In this document: positions 16,147-25,164 of the stretch, in pieces
How the letters are laid out: every line of letters starts with the position of its first letter
Position numbering within the stretch: the stretch's first letter is position 1
NCBI GenBank assembly: GCA_004028745.1
Contig: RAZP01000006.1
Location: 62,001-126,000 of the forward strand
Origin: Prosthecochloris sp.
GTDB lineage: Bacteria; Bacteroidota; Chlorobiia; Chlorobiales; Chlorobiaceae
Length of the DNA: 64,000 bases
Reading direction: 5' to 3'
Program-made: the position numbers and the translations under genes
Notes under the pieces: generated by a model
What the model was told of the DNA's origin: nothing
The model's input: only the letters and a program-made list of their open reading frames with translations
The model's database searches: none

Positions 16147-17493
16147 ATGAATCTCGGAACCAGAAAAATTTTAGACCGATCCTTTACCGCCGTTGGTATT
16201 ACCTCAATCACGTTGATGGCGCTCGCCCTGCTGGTTGTGGTGGTGCCGATTTTCAAGGGGGGAATCGGTGCGATATATTTCAAGGGCACAATAGAGCACA
16301 GGAAACTTCAGTACAATGAGTTTGGAAAAGGCAACCGTTTGGTTCTCGACAGACAGATAGCCGAATCGGAGCCTTACCGGGAGGAAGTTTACCGGATGCT
16401 TGATGCTTTTGAGGCCGAGATGGAGTCGATGGAGCCCGGAGAGAAAAGAAATTATTCTTCTAAATATAAAAAAGTCAGAGATATTCTGTCTCACCTTCTC
16501 GGGCCGCTTCCAGGGGACCAGGAACCTATTCTGCTGCGCTATCAGTATGGAAACACACGCTGGGAGCAAGCCGAAGAAGGACTGCATAAACTCATGTTTG
16601 TTACGAAGTGGGACTACTCCAATCCGAACGAAATGGCCAAGCAGTATTTTGTCCCGAGGGCAGACGAGTTTTCCGGAACCGCACTTGCCGCTCTTTTCCC
16701 ATACATGGAGAGCAGCCTCGAGAAAATGCTGCTGCCGGAGCAGACTTTTTACTGGGGGTTTCTCACCGAGCGTTCACTTGACGCGCATATTTTTGGCGGC
16801 ATCTGGGCTGAAATCCAGGGAACTTTTTTCCTTGCGGTCGGTGCAATGCTGTTTGCTTTTCCACTTGGAGTTATAGCTGCCATCTACTTCACGGAATATG
16901 CAAAGGATAACTTTTTTACAAGTATTCTGCGTAGCGCGAACAGTACGCTTGCCGGTGTTCCGAGCATCGTTTTCGGCCTTTTCGGTTTAGCCTTTTTTAT
17001 CAACACTATCAAAGTGTCCGATTCAAAAAGCGTTCTTGCCGGTTCGCTCACGCTGGCTATCATGATATTACCGACAATAATCCGGGCTGCCGAAGAGGCG
17101 ATTCTTGCCGTTCCCAAAACATACAAGGAAGCATCCCTGGGTCTCGGTTCAACAAAATGGAGAACCATAGTGACGGTGATTCTTCCGGCGGCGCTGCCCG
17201 GCATCATTACCGGGGGGATTATCAGTCTCGGCCGCGCTGCCGGTGAAACCGCCCCCATTATTTTTACCGCCGCCGTCAGTGTCGGCGCGACAATCGGCCT
17301 TGCCGACGTGTTTACGCAGCCGACGCCCGCTCTTTCATGGAATATCTATAATCTTGCAAGTGAGCATGAAGCAGCCAATGAGATCAGGCATGTGCAGTAT
17401 GGTATGGTGCTTGCCCTCATATCGATCGTGCTTTTGCTAAATTTATCGGCTATATTGCTGAGAGCCCGAATTTCCAAAAAATTAAAAGGTTAA
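16147..17493 (+). CDS. pstA: Phosphate ABC transporter permease PstA (second copy)
   Basis: 448 residues. First membrane helix near 15-40, a large extracytoplasmic insert (about 45-205) rich in charged residues, then the permease core with YKEASLGLGSTKWRT and GRAAGETAPIIFTAA. It follows pstC by 25 bases and precedes pstB by 6 bases, so it belongs to the second transporter unit. Confidence 0.9.
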   Translation: MNLGTRKILDRSFTAVGITSITLMALALLVVVVPIFKGGIGAIYFKGTIEHRKLQYNEFGKGNRLVLDRQIAESEPYREEVYRMLDAFEAEMESMEPGEKRNYSSKYKKVRDILSHLLGPLPGDQEPILLRYQYGNTRWEQAEEGLHKLMFVTKWDYSNPNEMAKQYFVPRADEFSGTALAALFPYMESSLEKMLLPEQTFYWGFLTERSLDAHIFGGIWAEIQGTFFLAVGAMLFAFPLGVIAAIYFTEYAKDNFFTSILRSANSTLAGVPSIVFGLFGLAFFINTIKVSDSKSVLAGSLTLAIMILPTIIRAAEEAILAVPKTYKEASLGLGSTKWRTIVTVILPAALPGIITGGIISLGRAAGETAPIIFTAAVSVGATIGLADVFTQPTPALSWNIYNLASEHEAANEIRHVQYGMVLALISIVLLLNLSAILLRARISKKLKG

Positions 17494-17499
17494 AGTACA

Positions 17500-18360
17500 A
17501 TGCAGATGACTGCTGAAGAAAAAGATGCGAGCAAGGTTGCATCGAAAAGCGGCGCAACCCGTGATATTTTTCTTCCTCCTGAACGTGAAAGAGTCAAGGA
17601 CGGCGGAAAACCTCATGTGATGGCGAAGAACTTCTCTATTTTTTACGGAGATTTCGAGGCAGTAAAAAAGGTTGATGCCGATATTCTTTCAAAATATGTA
17701 ACGGCCATCATCGGACCCAGCGGCTGTGGAAAAAGCACGTTCCTGAGAGCGATCAACCGGATGAATGACCTGATCCCTTCCTGTTATACCACCGGTACCC
17801 TGATGTTTGACGGGGAGGATGTGTACGGCAGGTATACCGATGAAGTACAGCTCAGAAAGAAAATCGGTATGGTTTTTCAAAAACCAAATCCTTTCCCGAA
17901 GTCGATTTTTGACAATATTGCATACGGGCCGCGCCTGCACGGTGTAAAAGATAAAAAGATGCTTGAAGGAATTGTTGAAAAAAGCCTGCGCAAGGCCGCG
18001 TTGTGGGACGAGGTGAAAGACCGTTTGGAAAGAAACGCTCTGGGTCTTAGCGGAGGCCAGCAGCAGCGGTTATGTGTGGCAAGAACCCTTGCCGTTGAGC
18101 CTGAGATTCTCCTGCTTGATGAGCCTACCTCGGCCCTGGACCCGAAAGCAACCGCTAAAATCGAGGATCTCATTGAGGAATTGCGAGGCAGTTATACTAT
18201 ACTTATCGTTACTCATAACATGCAGCAGGCTTCCCGTGTCTCCGATTACACCATGTTTTATTATGAAGGTGATCTGGTGGAATATGCTCCCACAAAGCAG
18301 CTTTTTACCAATCCCAGGGATCAGGTGACCGAAGACTACATTACCGGAAGGTTCAGCTGA
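17500..18360 (+). CDS. pstB: Phosphate ABC transporter ATPase PstB (second copy)
   Basis: 286 residues. Walker A GPSGCGKST at 72-80, signature LSGGQQQRLCVARTLA, Walker B ILLLDEPTSALDP, THNMQQ switch. Very close in design to the first PstB, but with EPTSALDP in place of EPCSALDP and a different N-terminal extension (about 1-40). It directly precedes phoU, the usual order in bacteria, so this unit looks like the canonical pstCAB-phoU operon. Confidence 0.92.
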   Translation: MQMTAEEKDASKVASKSGATRDIFLPPERERVKDGGKPHVMAKNFSIFYGDFEAVKKVDADILSKYVTAIIGPSGCGKSTFLRAINRMNDLIPSCYTTGTLMFDGEDVYGRYTDEVQLRKKIGMVFQKPNPFPKSIFDNIAYGPRLHGVKDKKMLEGIVEKSLRKAALWDEVKDRLERNALGLSGGQQQRLCVARTLAVEPEILLLDEPTSALDPKATAKIEDLIEELRGSYTILIVTHNMQQASRVSDYTMFYYEGDLVEYAPTKQLFTNPRDQVTEDYITGRFS

Positions 18361-18379
18361 AAATTAAAACCTTACTCCT

Positions 18380-19066
18380 ATGGCGGACAGACCCGTTCAC
18401 GAGCATATCAAGGATTTATCAAATTCTCTGGTTATCCTTTCCGACAAAGTTTTGAAAAACTTTACGGGTGCTATGGAGACTCTGCTAAGTGCTGAGGACA
18501 GGATAGGTGAGGATATAAAACTTGCCGATGGGGAAATCGATGCCTCCGAAGTCAGGCTCGAAGAGCAGTGCCTGGTATTTCTGGCGCTGCAGCAGCCTGT
18601 GGCCAGGGATTTAAGAACTATCATCACTATCCTCAAAATAAACACCGACCTTGAAAGGATCGGAGATCTCGCGGTGCATATCTTCGAGAGAGTTCCCGAA
18701 GTCAGTCATGTGTTCCTTCGGGATTTCAGGTTTGAAAGGATGGGGGGGATGGCAAAGGAGATGGTCCAAAAGTCAATACAGGCCTTCGTTAACCAGGACC
18801 GCCAGCTTGCCGAAGAGGTGTGTGAGATGGATGAGGAACTGGATACGATGCATCGTGCTGTGTTCAAAAAGGTATCGGTCGAGATCAGGGATGCCGGCAC
18901 GGATACCAACCAGTATATTGTCGCCATGAGTATTTCAAGGTACATAGAGAGAATCGGCGACCATGCAACCAGAATAGCAAGGGAGGTTCTCTATCTGGTT
19001 ACCGGAGAGATTGTCCGGCATACGGAAGGGTCTTTTGAAAAGCTTATCCAGTCATTGAAAGATTAA
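18380..19066 (+). CDS. phoU: Phosphate-signalling regulator PhoU
   Basis: 228 residues made of two repeated three-helix bundles. Metal-binding motifs typical of PhoU are seen as EIDASE with D/E-rich helix in the first half and DEELDTMHRAV in the second. DLRTIITILKINTDLERIGDLA and SISRYIERIGDHATRIA are the matching helix signatures. PhoU links the Pst transporter to the PhoR-type sensor kinase and represses the Pho response when phosphate is ample. No phoR/phoB genes lie in this window. Confidence 0.93.
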   Translation: MADRPVHEHIKDLSNSLVILSDKVLKNFTGAMETLLSAEDRIGEDIKLADGEIDASEVRLEEQCLVFLALQQPVARDLRTIITILKINTDLERIGDLAVHIFERVPEVSHVFLRDFRFERMGGMAKEMVQKSIQAFVNQDRQLAEEVCEMDEELDTMHRAVFKKVSVEIRDAGTDTNQYIVAMSISRYIERIGDHATRIAREVLYLVTGEIVRHTEGSFEKLIQSLKD

Positions 19067-19076
19067 CCCCGCTTTT

Positions 19077-19122
19077 GAAAACCGGGCACAATACGTTGAA
19101 AGGATGCCCGGTTTTATTTTTT
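19077..19122 (+). terminator. Intrinsic terminator after phoU
   Basis: AAAACCGGGCA pairs with TGCCCGGTTTT across about 16 bases, then ATTTTTTT. It closes the pst-phoU operon. Confidence 0.88.
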
Positions 19123-19167
19123 TCTTGCAATTAACCCTTTCACTCAGCTAAATTATCACCACCTGAG

Positions 19168-19286
19168 GACACCTCTATTTATTGTCGTGAGTCCCGATGC
19201 TATCGGGATACAAGGCGAACGGAGTGCAGAAACCCTCTCCTATCCGCTCAACGATGCAATTGAAGCGTGGAATAAATCGAGGTGCC
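19168..19286. mobile_element. MITE-like element, copy 5 (short form)
   Basis: Begins GACACCTCTATTTATTG and ends AATAAATCGAGGTGCC. Flanked by CCTGAG (19162-19167) and CCTAAG (19287-19292), a 5-of-6 duplication. The ends have drifted, so this is an older insertion. Confidence 0.8.
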
Positions 19287-19561
19287 CCTAAGTTGAGTCA
19301 TTAAGCTATTGAGTTAAGACAGTCGATACTGATTTCGATACCGGCGGCGAATTCCGTTTTTTTCTTTCGAAGACCGGGATCGGCCCCGCGTAATAAGAAA
19401 GGATATTACACAGGGGCGAAATAGATGCTCAGATTTCACGGGTGAGGTTTCGGGGTCGAAAGGGAAAGTTACTTGTCACTGTTGAACAATCGCTCAATGC
19501 GGGCTCCGGTTTTTATGGAATTTCTTCTCCGTTTTACAAACAGCTTAGCGTATACTGAACA

Positions 19562-20314
19562 ATGAAACTTTTCGGAAAAAAAAGCGGATCTGCCGGCAGC
19601 GGTGGTGCCAAGAAGGGAATAGAGAAAGTTGCACGTCCTGAAGCTTTTACAATCAGGATAGACCCGGATAAATTCAGGCTTGCAACAAAACCTGCCGGAC
19701 CTGTTCATGAGCAGCTCGAAACACTGAAACAGAAACTGACGAAGCTTTCCTCGAATGTCGAAAACAATCTGATGCTCGTCATTCGTGCGTCAACCAAGAA
19801 AAACAGTGACCTTGCACAGTCAGCTTTTGAGTTTGACAAGGAGTATATTCAGAAAGGCAAGTTCGAGGTTGAGTATCTCTGCCTTGCAGACAGCTATTTT
19901 CAGGATCTTGACGATGAAAACAAAAAAGTTGTTGACACAGCTCGCGAGATTATGCAGAAACTGGAGTCAATCGGTCAATATGCACTCAATATCGCCGACA
20001 AAACAGAATACATTCAACTGGCGAACGTGGAAGTGCTGCATAAGGATGAGTATGACCTCAAGCCCATGGGTGATATTACCGCCGAGATGATCAAGAAATC
20101 TGTTGAGGCTTTCGTTAGCGGTAACAGCAAGCATGCATCCGAGACGCTCGACATGATGAAAGAAATCGAGGAGATATACGAAAAAGCGATTAAAAAACTT
20201 AAAGAAGAAGTTACCGATGAGAACATTACAAATTCCACAGGGATTCTGTCCGTTGTCGAGCACGTGAAAATGTCGGCGGACATATCATGTGATATTGCCC
20301 GGATGCTGCTATAG
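19562..20314 (+). CDS. PhoU-domain-like protein, second copy
   Basis: 250 residues. A basic, Gly-rich N-terminus (about 1-25) is followed by long amphipathic helices: a first bundle around 50-130, and a second around 160-245 that ends SVVEHVKMSADISCDIARML, close to the PhoU helix signature. It lies 495 bases after phoU beyond a terminator and a MITE, so it is transcribed separately, and it has its own terminator. A role in phosphate signalling or in controlling a phosphate transporter is likely by family and location; direct evidence is lacking. Confidence 0.7.
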   Translation: MKLFGKKSGSAGSGGAKKGIEKVARPEAFTIRIDPDKFRLATKPAGPVHEQLETLKQKLTKLSSNVENNLMLVIRASTKKNSDLAQSAFEFDKEYIQKGKFEVEYLCLADSYFQDLDDENKKVVDTAREIMQKLESIGQYALNIADKTEYIQLANVEVLHKDEYDLKPMGDITAEMIKKSVEAFVSGNSKHASETLDMMKEIEEIYEKAIKKLKEEVTDENITNSTGILSVVEHVKMSADISCDIARMLL

Positions 20315-20353
20315 CCCTGGGTGCAGTTTTTCCTTGTGATATCGTGTTGTTGA

Positions 20354-20386
20354 AAGGGGCGGGCGGTTGTTCGCCCTTTTTTCTTC
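20354..20386 (+). terminator. Intrinsic terminator after the PhoU-like gene
   Basis: GGGCG pairs with CGCCC across GTTGTT, followed by TTTTTT. Confidence 0.75.
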
Positions 20387-20479
20387 GGCGCTTGTCCATA
20401 TTTCTTCCTTTTTCCCTGCCATGGTTTTTCAGTGTTTTCCTTATCTTCTTTCATCTCTCTGTATCACCCTTGTTTTTCA

Positions 20480-20887
20480 ATGATGAACCGGTTTACAGAT
20501 AATTCTTTTACCCTCATCATAGCGCGGATCGTGCTGGCCTTTTCATGGGTCTACCAGGGAGCTGTTCCAAAAGTTATCTGCAAGAGTCCGGAGGAAATTG
20601 AGCTTCTGGAGCATGTCATCAAGACTAATGAACTGGCCTGTTCCATGATTACCTGGATGGGGTACGGTGAGATTGCGTTCGGGATTATTCTTTTGTTTAC
20701 AGCCCGTGGCTGGATCTTTTTGCTTAATGTTTTGGCTTTGATCCTGCTTCTGGCCTACGTTGTGGTTTTCCAGCCGGATCTTTTAACAATGCCGTTCAAT
20801 CCGCTGATCCTCAACGTATCTCTTATCGGTATTTCCCTGATAGCCTACAACGAACTTAGAAAGAGCAAAGATTTTGGAGAGCGCTGA
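20480..20887 (+). CDS. DoxX-like membrane protein
   Basis: 135 residues from the ATG pair at 20480. Four predicted membrane helices (near 12-28, 52-72, 76-96 and 108-125) with the early ARIVLAFSWVYQG signature of the DoxX-like family. Biochemical role of such proteins is poorly defined; some act in quinone-linked redox steps or associate with periplasmic oxidoreductases. It overlaps the next gene by 14 bases, so the two are probably one transcript. Confidence 0.65.
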   Translation: MMNRFTDNSFTLIIARIVLAFSWVYQGAVPKVICKSPEEIELLEHVIKTNELACSMITWMGYGEIAFGIILLFTARGWIFLLNVLALILLLAYVVVFQPDLLTMPFNPLILNVSLIGISLIAYNELRKSKDFGER

Positions 20888-22217
20888 CAAAAACAGATTT
20901 GCGATTGAACCCGGTGCAATTGTCAGGATATACCTTTCCGTATCGGTGTTTATCATTGCCATGGCAGCTTTTTTGGGTGCGGCGGGGGCCTTGACGGGCA
21001 GTAAGTTTTTCAATACGGTTCACCCATACATTTTTTTTGCCGGATTCGGTAACCTGGCGATCATTATCCTCAATCGCTATTTGATTTCCGCGATCTACCC
21101 GGAGCTGGAAATCGATCCCGAAAGGCAGATGCGCTATATTTACGGTGTTTTGCTCTCTGTTTTTCTCATCATTGCTGCAATATACATGGAGTGGCCGGTT
21201 CTCAAGGCTTTCGTTGGGCTGTTCCTGATGATCATTGCCGGTGTTGCAGCAAGGGAAATTTTTACAACGCTCCCCATAAAAAAAATGTGGAGAGAGGTGT
21301 CCGTGCGCTACTATATATTTGACGTACTTTTTTTACTCAATGCCAATCTGGGACTGTTTGTCCTGGGACTGAAAGAAACCTTTCCCGGCCTCGGCATTAT
21401 CCCTTTTTTCGTCACCCAGTCTACCTATTTCCTGGGTTCATCCTTTCCCCTGAGCATAAGCGTCATGGGGTTTCTCTACACCTATGCTTGGCGGCGTTCG
21501 TCAAAAAAGCAGTTGATGAGACAGCTCTTCAGCATCTGGTCCTATATTTTTGTCGGCGGGGTTCTTGTTTTCCTTATCGCTATTCTTATGGGAGACTACC
21601 TTGGTATGATGCTGGTAAGTCACGCCCTTATGTTAGGCGTCGTAATACTTCTGGGGGGCTTTGCTTGGTATCTCTACAGGTTTTTTCACAGTCATTTCAA
21701 GCATCCCGCGCTTGCTTTTCTTCTTTCAGGACTTGCATTGCTTTTGGCTGCAAGCGCCTATGGCATCATGAATATCTACTACTTCGAACAGTTCGGTTCC
21801 GTACCGCCGATACCGGAGGACAGAATGTGGATCTATCACTCGCATACCCATGCTGCACTGCTGGGATGGATAACGTTTTCGTTTACGGGCATCATTTATA
21901 TTGTTGTTCCGGCTATTGTCCGGTCAAATTCGCTTGAGCTGCTGCGTTCGGAAAAAGCGCTTTCCCAGCTGCTTGACGGAAAGACTATCTCCAAGGCTTT
22001 TCGGCAGTTGACCATTGCCCTGGTTTCGGCAACAGCGGTTCTGTTGGGTTTCTACCTTGAAAACAATTTTATGCTGGCAGTGGCGGGCATGGTTTTCGGA
22101 ATCGTCATATACTACTCAAGGATTAATCTCAAGGGTGCCTCTATTAATTGTCGTGAGCACCTTGAGAACAAGGCGGACGGAGCGCAGAAACCCCTTTCTA
22201 TCCGCCCAACGAAGTAA
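20874..22217 (+). CDS. Polytopic membrane protein, heme-copper-oxidase/NnrS-like, with a MITE-derived tail
   Basis: 447 residues, about 12 membrane helices. The most telling motif is YHSHTHAALLGWITF near 322-336, a His pair in a helix like those that hold heme or copper in oxidase subunit I and NnrS-type proteins. No full set of six oxidase histidines is evident, so enzymatic activity is uncertain. The final 26 or so residues (from about 421, SINCREHLENKAD...) are translated from MITE copy 6, which also supplies the stop codon at 22215-22217. The native C-terminus has been replaced. Start overlaps the DoxX-like gene. Confidence 0.6.
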   Translation: MESADKNRFAIEPGAIVRIYLSVSVFIIAMAAFLGAAGALTGSKFFNTVHPYIFFAGFGNLAIIILNRYLISAIYPELEIDPERQMRYIYGVLLSVFLIIAAIYMEWPVLKAFVGLFLMIIAGVAAREIFTTLPIKKMWREVSVRYYIFDVLFLLNANLGLFVLGLKETFPGLGIIPFFVTQSTYFLGSSFPLSISVMGFLYTYAWRRSSKKQLMRQLFSIWSYIFVGGVLVFLIAILMGDYLGMMLVSHALMLGVVILLGGFAWYLYRFFHSHFKHPALAFLLSGLALLLAASAYGIMNIYYFEQFGSVPPIPEDRMWIYHSHTHAALLGWITFSFTGIIYIVVPAIVRSNSLELLRSEKALSQLLDGKTISKAFRQLTIALVSATAVLLGFYLENNFMLAVAGMVFGIVIYYSRINLKGASINCREHLENKADGAQKPLSIRPTK

Positions 22218-22244
22218 TGTGCGTAACAAATTAATAGAGGTGAC
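22134..22244. mobile_element. MITE-like element, copy 6 (short form), inserted in a gene end
   Basis: Begins GGTGCCTCTATTAATTG and ends AATTAATAGAGGTGAC. Flanked by CTCAAG (22128-22133) and CTCAAA (22245-22250), 5 of 6. The upstream gene reads into it for about 84 bases. Confidence 0.85.
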
Positions 22245-22290
22245 CTCAAAAAGGCTTTTCGCGGTCGCTCCAGATAATTCACACACAACA

Positions 22291-23637
22291 ATGATAGCAA
22301 TGAAACGAATTTGGATTGTATGGTTATTTTGCATCTGTACCTTGATTCTCCCGGCAACCGGTTTCTCATACGACAACGGGCATTACAATATTATCCAAGA
22401 AGGCGTTGAGGCTTGGAACAAAGTAAGAAAAAGCGAGCCTGAAAAACGTTTTGATCTCAGTGGTGCGGTCCTGAAAGGGAAAAATCTCAAGGGTATCGAC
22501 TTCAGCAATACGGATTTACAGGGAGCCAGTTTCATCGGTGCCGATCTGAGTGATGCCGATCTTCGCAGGGCTACCCTTGACAGCGCAAAACTAAAGCAAG
22601 TCCTTCTGTATGACGCGATCCTTCGCCAGGCATCGCTGCGGGATACCGATCTCGAAGAGGCGGGTCTTGACGGCGCGGATCTGAGAGGAGCCATCCTTGA
22701 CGGTGCGGTTTTAAAACAGGCGGATCTTGCTAACAGTATACTTCGGGGGGCAAGTCTCAGAGGAGCGGATCTGCGCGCATCGAACCTAAGAGAGGCTGAC
22801 CTTGCAGGCTGCAACCTTGATGGTGCTTATTTGTGGCGTGCTGTCCTCGACGGCGCAAATCTTGAGGAAGCTCTTGTGACACCGGTTACCGTTGTTGAAA
22901 CAGGAAGTTATGCCGATCAGTCATGGGCGGATAAAAAGGGGGCGGTTCTGTCGGTTCCTGAGAGCGCCGATGCCGATTCCGCTGCAGCACCGGTTAGTGT
23001 TGTTGATGCAGGAAGTGGTGCCGACCAGGTATTGGCAGAAAAGACAGGGGCTGTTTTGTCGAATCCTGAAAATCAGTCTATAATATCCGAGACAGAAAGT
23101 GGGGGGCAGGAAACCCCGGCGGTGGTTCTGGAAAAAACATGGCCGGTAAACCCTGTACAACAGAAAATTCGTTTTGGTGTTACACGCAAAAACGTCGGAA
23201 CGCTCTCGTATGATGTGCACCAGCGTGAGTTGCTGGTTGATAGCGTTTCCCGCTGGAACAAAATGAGAAAATCGAATCCCACGGCTTCCGTACGTCTTGC
23301 AGGGGCAAAGTTAAGCAGAAAAGTATTGGACAGCGCAGATCTGCAAAATGCGGATCTAAGCGATGCGCAGTTGAAACGCACCGATCTTGTTGATGCGGAT
23401 CTCCGGGGAGCTGACCTTAGGGACGCAAACCTCCGTGAAGCCGACTTGACAAACGCGAACCTTGGAGGTGCCGATCTTCGAGGGGCCTATTTTTGGAGGG
23501 CGAATCTCAGCTGGACTGTTCTTAACGGTGCGATTGTCAATTCTCTCACTATCCTGGAAACAGGAAAAAATGCAACGCCTGAATGGGCGAAAAAAGCAGG
23601 TGCGGTTTTCCGGGACCAATCTGATACCGGGGATTAA
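22291..23637 (+). CDS. Secreted protein with two pentapeptide-repeat domains
   Basis: 448 residues from the ATG at 22291. The N-terminus is a signal peptide (hydrophobic about 5-25). Two blocks of A(D/N)Lxx pentapeptide repeats lie around 50-195 and 340-420; each is led by a similar helix (EGVEAWNKVRKS and DSVSRWNKMRKS) and each is followed by a similar tail (VVETGSYADQSWADKKGAV; ILETGKNATPEWAKKAGAV). The tail motif occurs three times. So the gene arose by internal duplication with a variable Gln/Glu-rich linker between halves. The repeats form a right-handed beta helix. Periplasmic location is predicted; function unknown. No good ribosome site; ATG at 22300 is an alternative. Confidence 0.75.
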   Translation: MIAMKRIWIVWLFCICTLILPATGFSYDNGHYNIIQEGVEAWNKVRKSEPEKRFDLSGAVLKGKNLKGIDFSNTDLQGASFIGADLSDADLRRATLDSAKLKQVLLYDAILRQASLRDTDLEEAGLDGADLRGAILDGAVLKQADLANSILRGASLRGADLRASNLREADLAGCNLDGAYLWRAVLDGANLEEALVTPVTVVETGSYADQSWADKKGAVLSVPESADADSAAAPVSVVDAGSGADQVLAEKTGAVLSNPENQSIISETESGGQETPAVVLEKTWPVNPVQQKIRFGVTRKNVGTLSYDVHQRELLVDSVSRWNKMRKSNPTASVRLAGAKLSRKVLDSADLQNADLSDAQLKRTDLVDADLRGADLRDANLREADLTNANLGGADLRGAYFWRANLSWTVLNGAIVNSLTILETGKNATPEWAKKAGAVFRDQSDTGD

Positions 23638-23642
23638 AAAAG

Positions 23643-23792
23643 GGTGCCTCTATTAATTGTCGTGAGCGCCTTGAGTACAAGGCGGACGGAACGCAGAAAC
23701 CGGAGTGTACACGCGAGTACATGAGGATTTCGATCCCGACAAGGTCGGGACAACGACGTAATCATGGCGCGCAACAAATTAATAGAGGTGCT
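23643..23792. mobile_element. MITE-like element, copy 7 (long form)
   Basis: Begins GGTGCCTCTATTAATTG and ends AATTAATAGAGGTGCT. Flanked by TTAAAAA on each side (near 23634-23641 and 23791-23798). It carries the CGGAGTGTACACGCGAGTAC block and the CCCGAC..GTCGGG inverted repeat that the long forms share. Confidence 0.85.
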
Positions 23793-23884
23793 TAAAAATG
23801 ACCTGAGTTTATTGTTGTATACTACAATCCTGAGAGTCTTTTTATGATAACGGGTATGATGGCTGAAAGTAAAAGTCGTCGAAT

Positions 23885-24796
23885 ATGAAAGAAAGCCGTA
23901 CAACTCGGGATAAAAGAAAATTTGTGGGTGAAATGAAAAGAGCAGGCGAACCGCTGGTGACTGTTACCATTCCGATGTATAACAATGAGAGGTTCATCAG
24001 ACAGACAATTGAATCGATCCTTTCTCAAACATACACCAATTTTGAGCTGCTGATCTATGACGACAACTCGACGGACTCGTCATATGAAATTGCAACCTCT
24101 TTCAGGGATGCCCGGATGCGTGTTTTCAGGAACAAAAGAAATCTCGGTCCGGAGGGGAACTGGAACAAGGCTATACATGGTGTCAGCGGCAAGTATGTCA
24201 AGCTGATATGCGGTGACGACATTCTCTATCCGAAATGTCTGGAAAAGCAGGTGGCTGTTTTTGAAAAAAAAACACATGCCGGTATAAGTCTTGTCTGCAG
24301 CCAGCGGACAATTATCGATCCGGAAGGGAAATCCCTCATCAAAAAAATCAATCTGGTAGACAAAGGGAGGCATAAGGCCAACGACGTCATCAGGAAACTC
24401 ATACGCATGGGGACGAATATTCTCGGTGAACCGGTTTGCGGTCTTTATCCCGCCGCACTTCTGCCATATACAAGGGGGTACAGCGCAAAAGTTCCCTATA
24501 CCATTGATCTTGAATTCTGGATGCAGCTTCTCAGGCTCGGCGATCTTTATATGATTAACGAGCCTCTTTGTGCATTCAGGATTTCCGATGAATCATGGTC
24601 CTCGAGAATTGGCGATATGCGTTACCATCAGTTTATAGAGTTCATGGAACAAACAGCGTCCGAAAAAACTTTCGAAGTGACCGATCTTGACATGTTCATC
24701 GGGAAAATCAATTGCGCCGTTCATTCCATGACCAGCACTGTGGGTTTCAAGTTGTTTGCAGGCTCTTCCCAGGAAGAGGATCGTTTTCTGAGTTGA
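23885..24796 (+). CDS. Family 2 glycosyltransferase
   Basis: 303 residues. GT-A fold N-terminus VTVTIPMYNNERFIRQTIESIL (in parts, from about residue 22), nucleotide-binding YDDNSTDSS near 59, and the metal-binding-type CGDDILY near 110. The C-terminal third has the DLEFWMQLLRLGD acceptor-site helix. It would transfer a sugar from a nucleotide sugar to a glycan or lipid acceptor. No glycan gene cluster surrounds it. An internal ATG at 23933 is a possible alternative start. Confidence 0.82.
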   Translation: MKESRTTRDKRKFVGEMKRAGEPLVTVTIPMYNNERFIRQTIESILSQTYTNFELLIYDDNSTDSSYEIATSFRDARMRVFRNKRNLGPEGNWNKAIHGVSGKYVKLICGDDILYPKCLEKQVAVFEKKTHAGISLVCSQRTIIDPEGKSLIKKINLVDKGRHKANDVIRKLIRMGTNILGEPVCGLYPAALLPYTRGYSAKVPYTIDLEFWMQLLRLGDLYMINEPLCAFRISDESWSSRIGDMRYHQFIEFMEQTASEKTFEVTDLDMFIGKINCAVHSMTSTVGFKLFAGSSQEEDRFLS

Positions 24797-24900
24797 TTTC
24801 GCCAGTTACTGTTTTTGCCGTTCATTGCTGGGATGAGACGTAAATATTGCTGATATTAAAAAAGTAGTTTGTTTCCCAACACCATTAATGTTGTAAAGTT

Positions 24901-25164
24901 ATGTCAGTACAGTCAGCCAAGGAGTTCCTGGAAAAAATTACATCAGACGACGCTTTTCGCCATTCACTTATCGGCGAGCTTGCCAGATACCGGACCGAAC
25001 TTGTCAGTCAGGCCGGTTTTGAGTTCAACGAGAAGGAGCTTGAAGAGGCCAAATCCACACTGCCCACAGGAATATTGGGACAGGTACCGGGCTGGTTCTG
25101 CGATGTTGAAGAGACCGGGAGGCCTTATAAGGGCCGCAAGTGCGGAGGCGGTCTGTGGCATTAG
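24901..25164 (+). CDS. Nif11-type leader, putative RiPP precursor peptide
   Basis: 87 residues. Residues 1-52 fit the Nif11-like leader: SAKEFLEKITSDDAFR, a central helix, then GFEFNEKELEEA, the usual block before the core. The tail (53-87) starts TGILGQVPGWFCDV and ends RKCGGGLWH, with two Cys, several Gly and a Trp. That is plausible as a modified or cyclised core, although no double-Gly cleavage site stands at the expected junction. No lanthionine synthetase, cyclodehydratase or peptidase-transporter is adjacent; the next gene (46 bases on) is a hydrolase. It may instead be an unmodified Nif11 protein, as seen beside nitrogen-fixation genes. Confidence 0.7.
   Translation: MSVQSAKEFLEKITSDDAFRHSLIGELARYRTELVSQAGFEFNEKELEEAKSTLPTGILGQVPGWFCDVEETGRPYKGRKCGGGLWH

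Noticed and set aside
22383..22814. Long minus-strand frame rich in Arg/Ser/Ala-Pro repeats
   Set aside because: It is the antisense image of the pentapeptide repeats on the plus strand.
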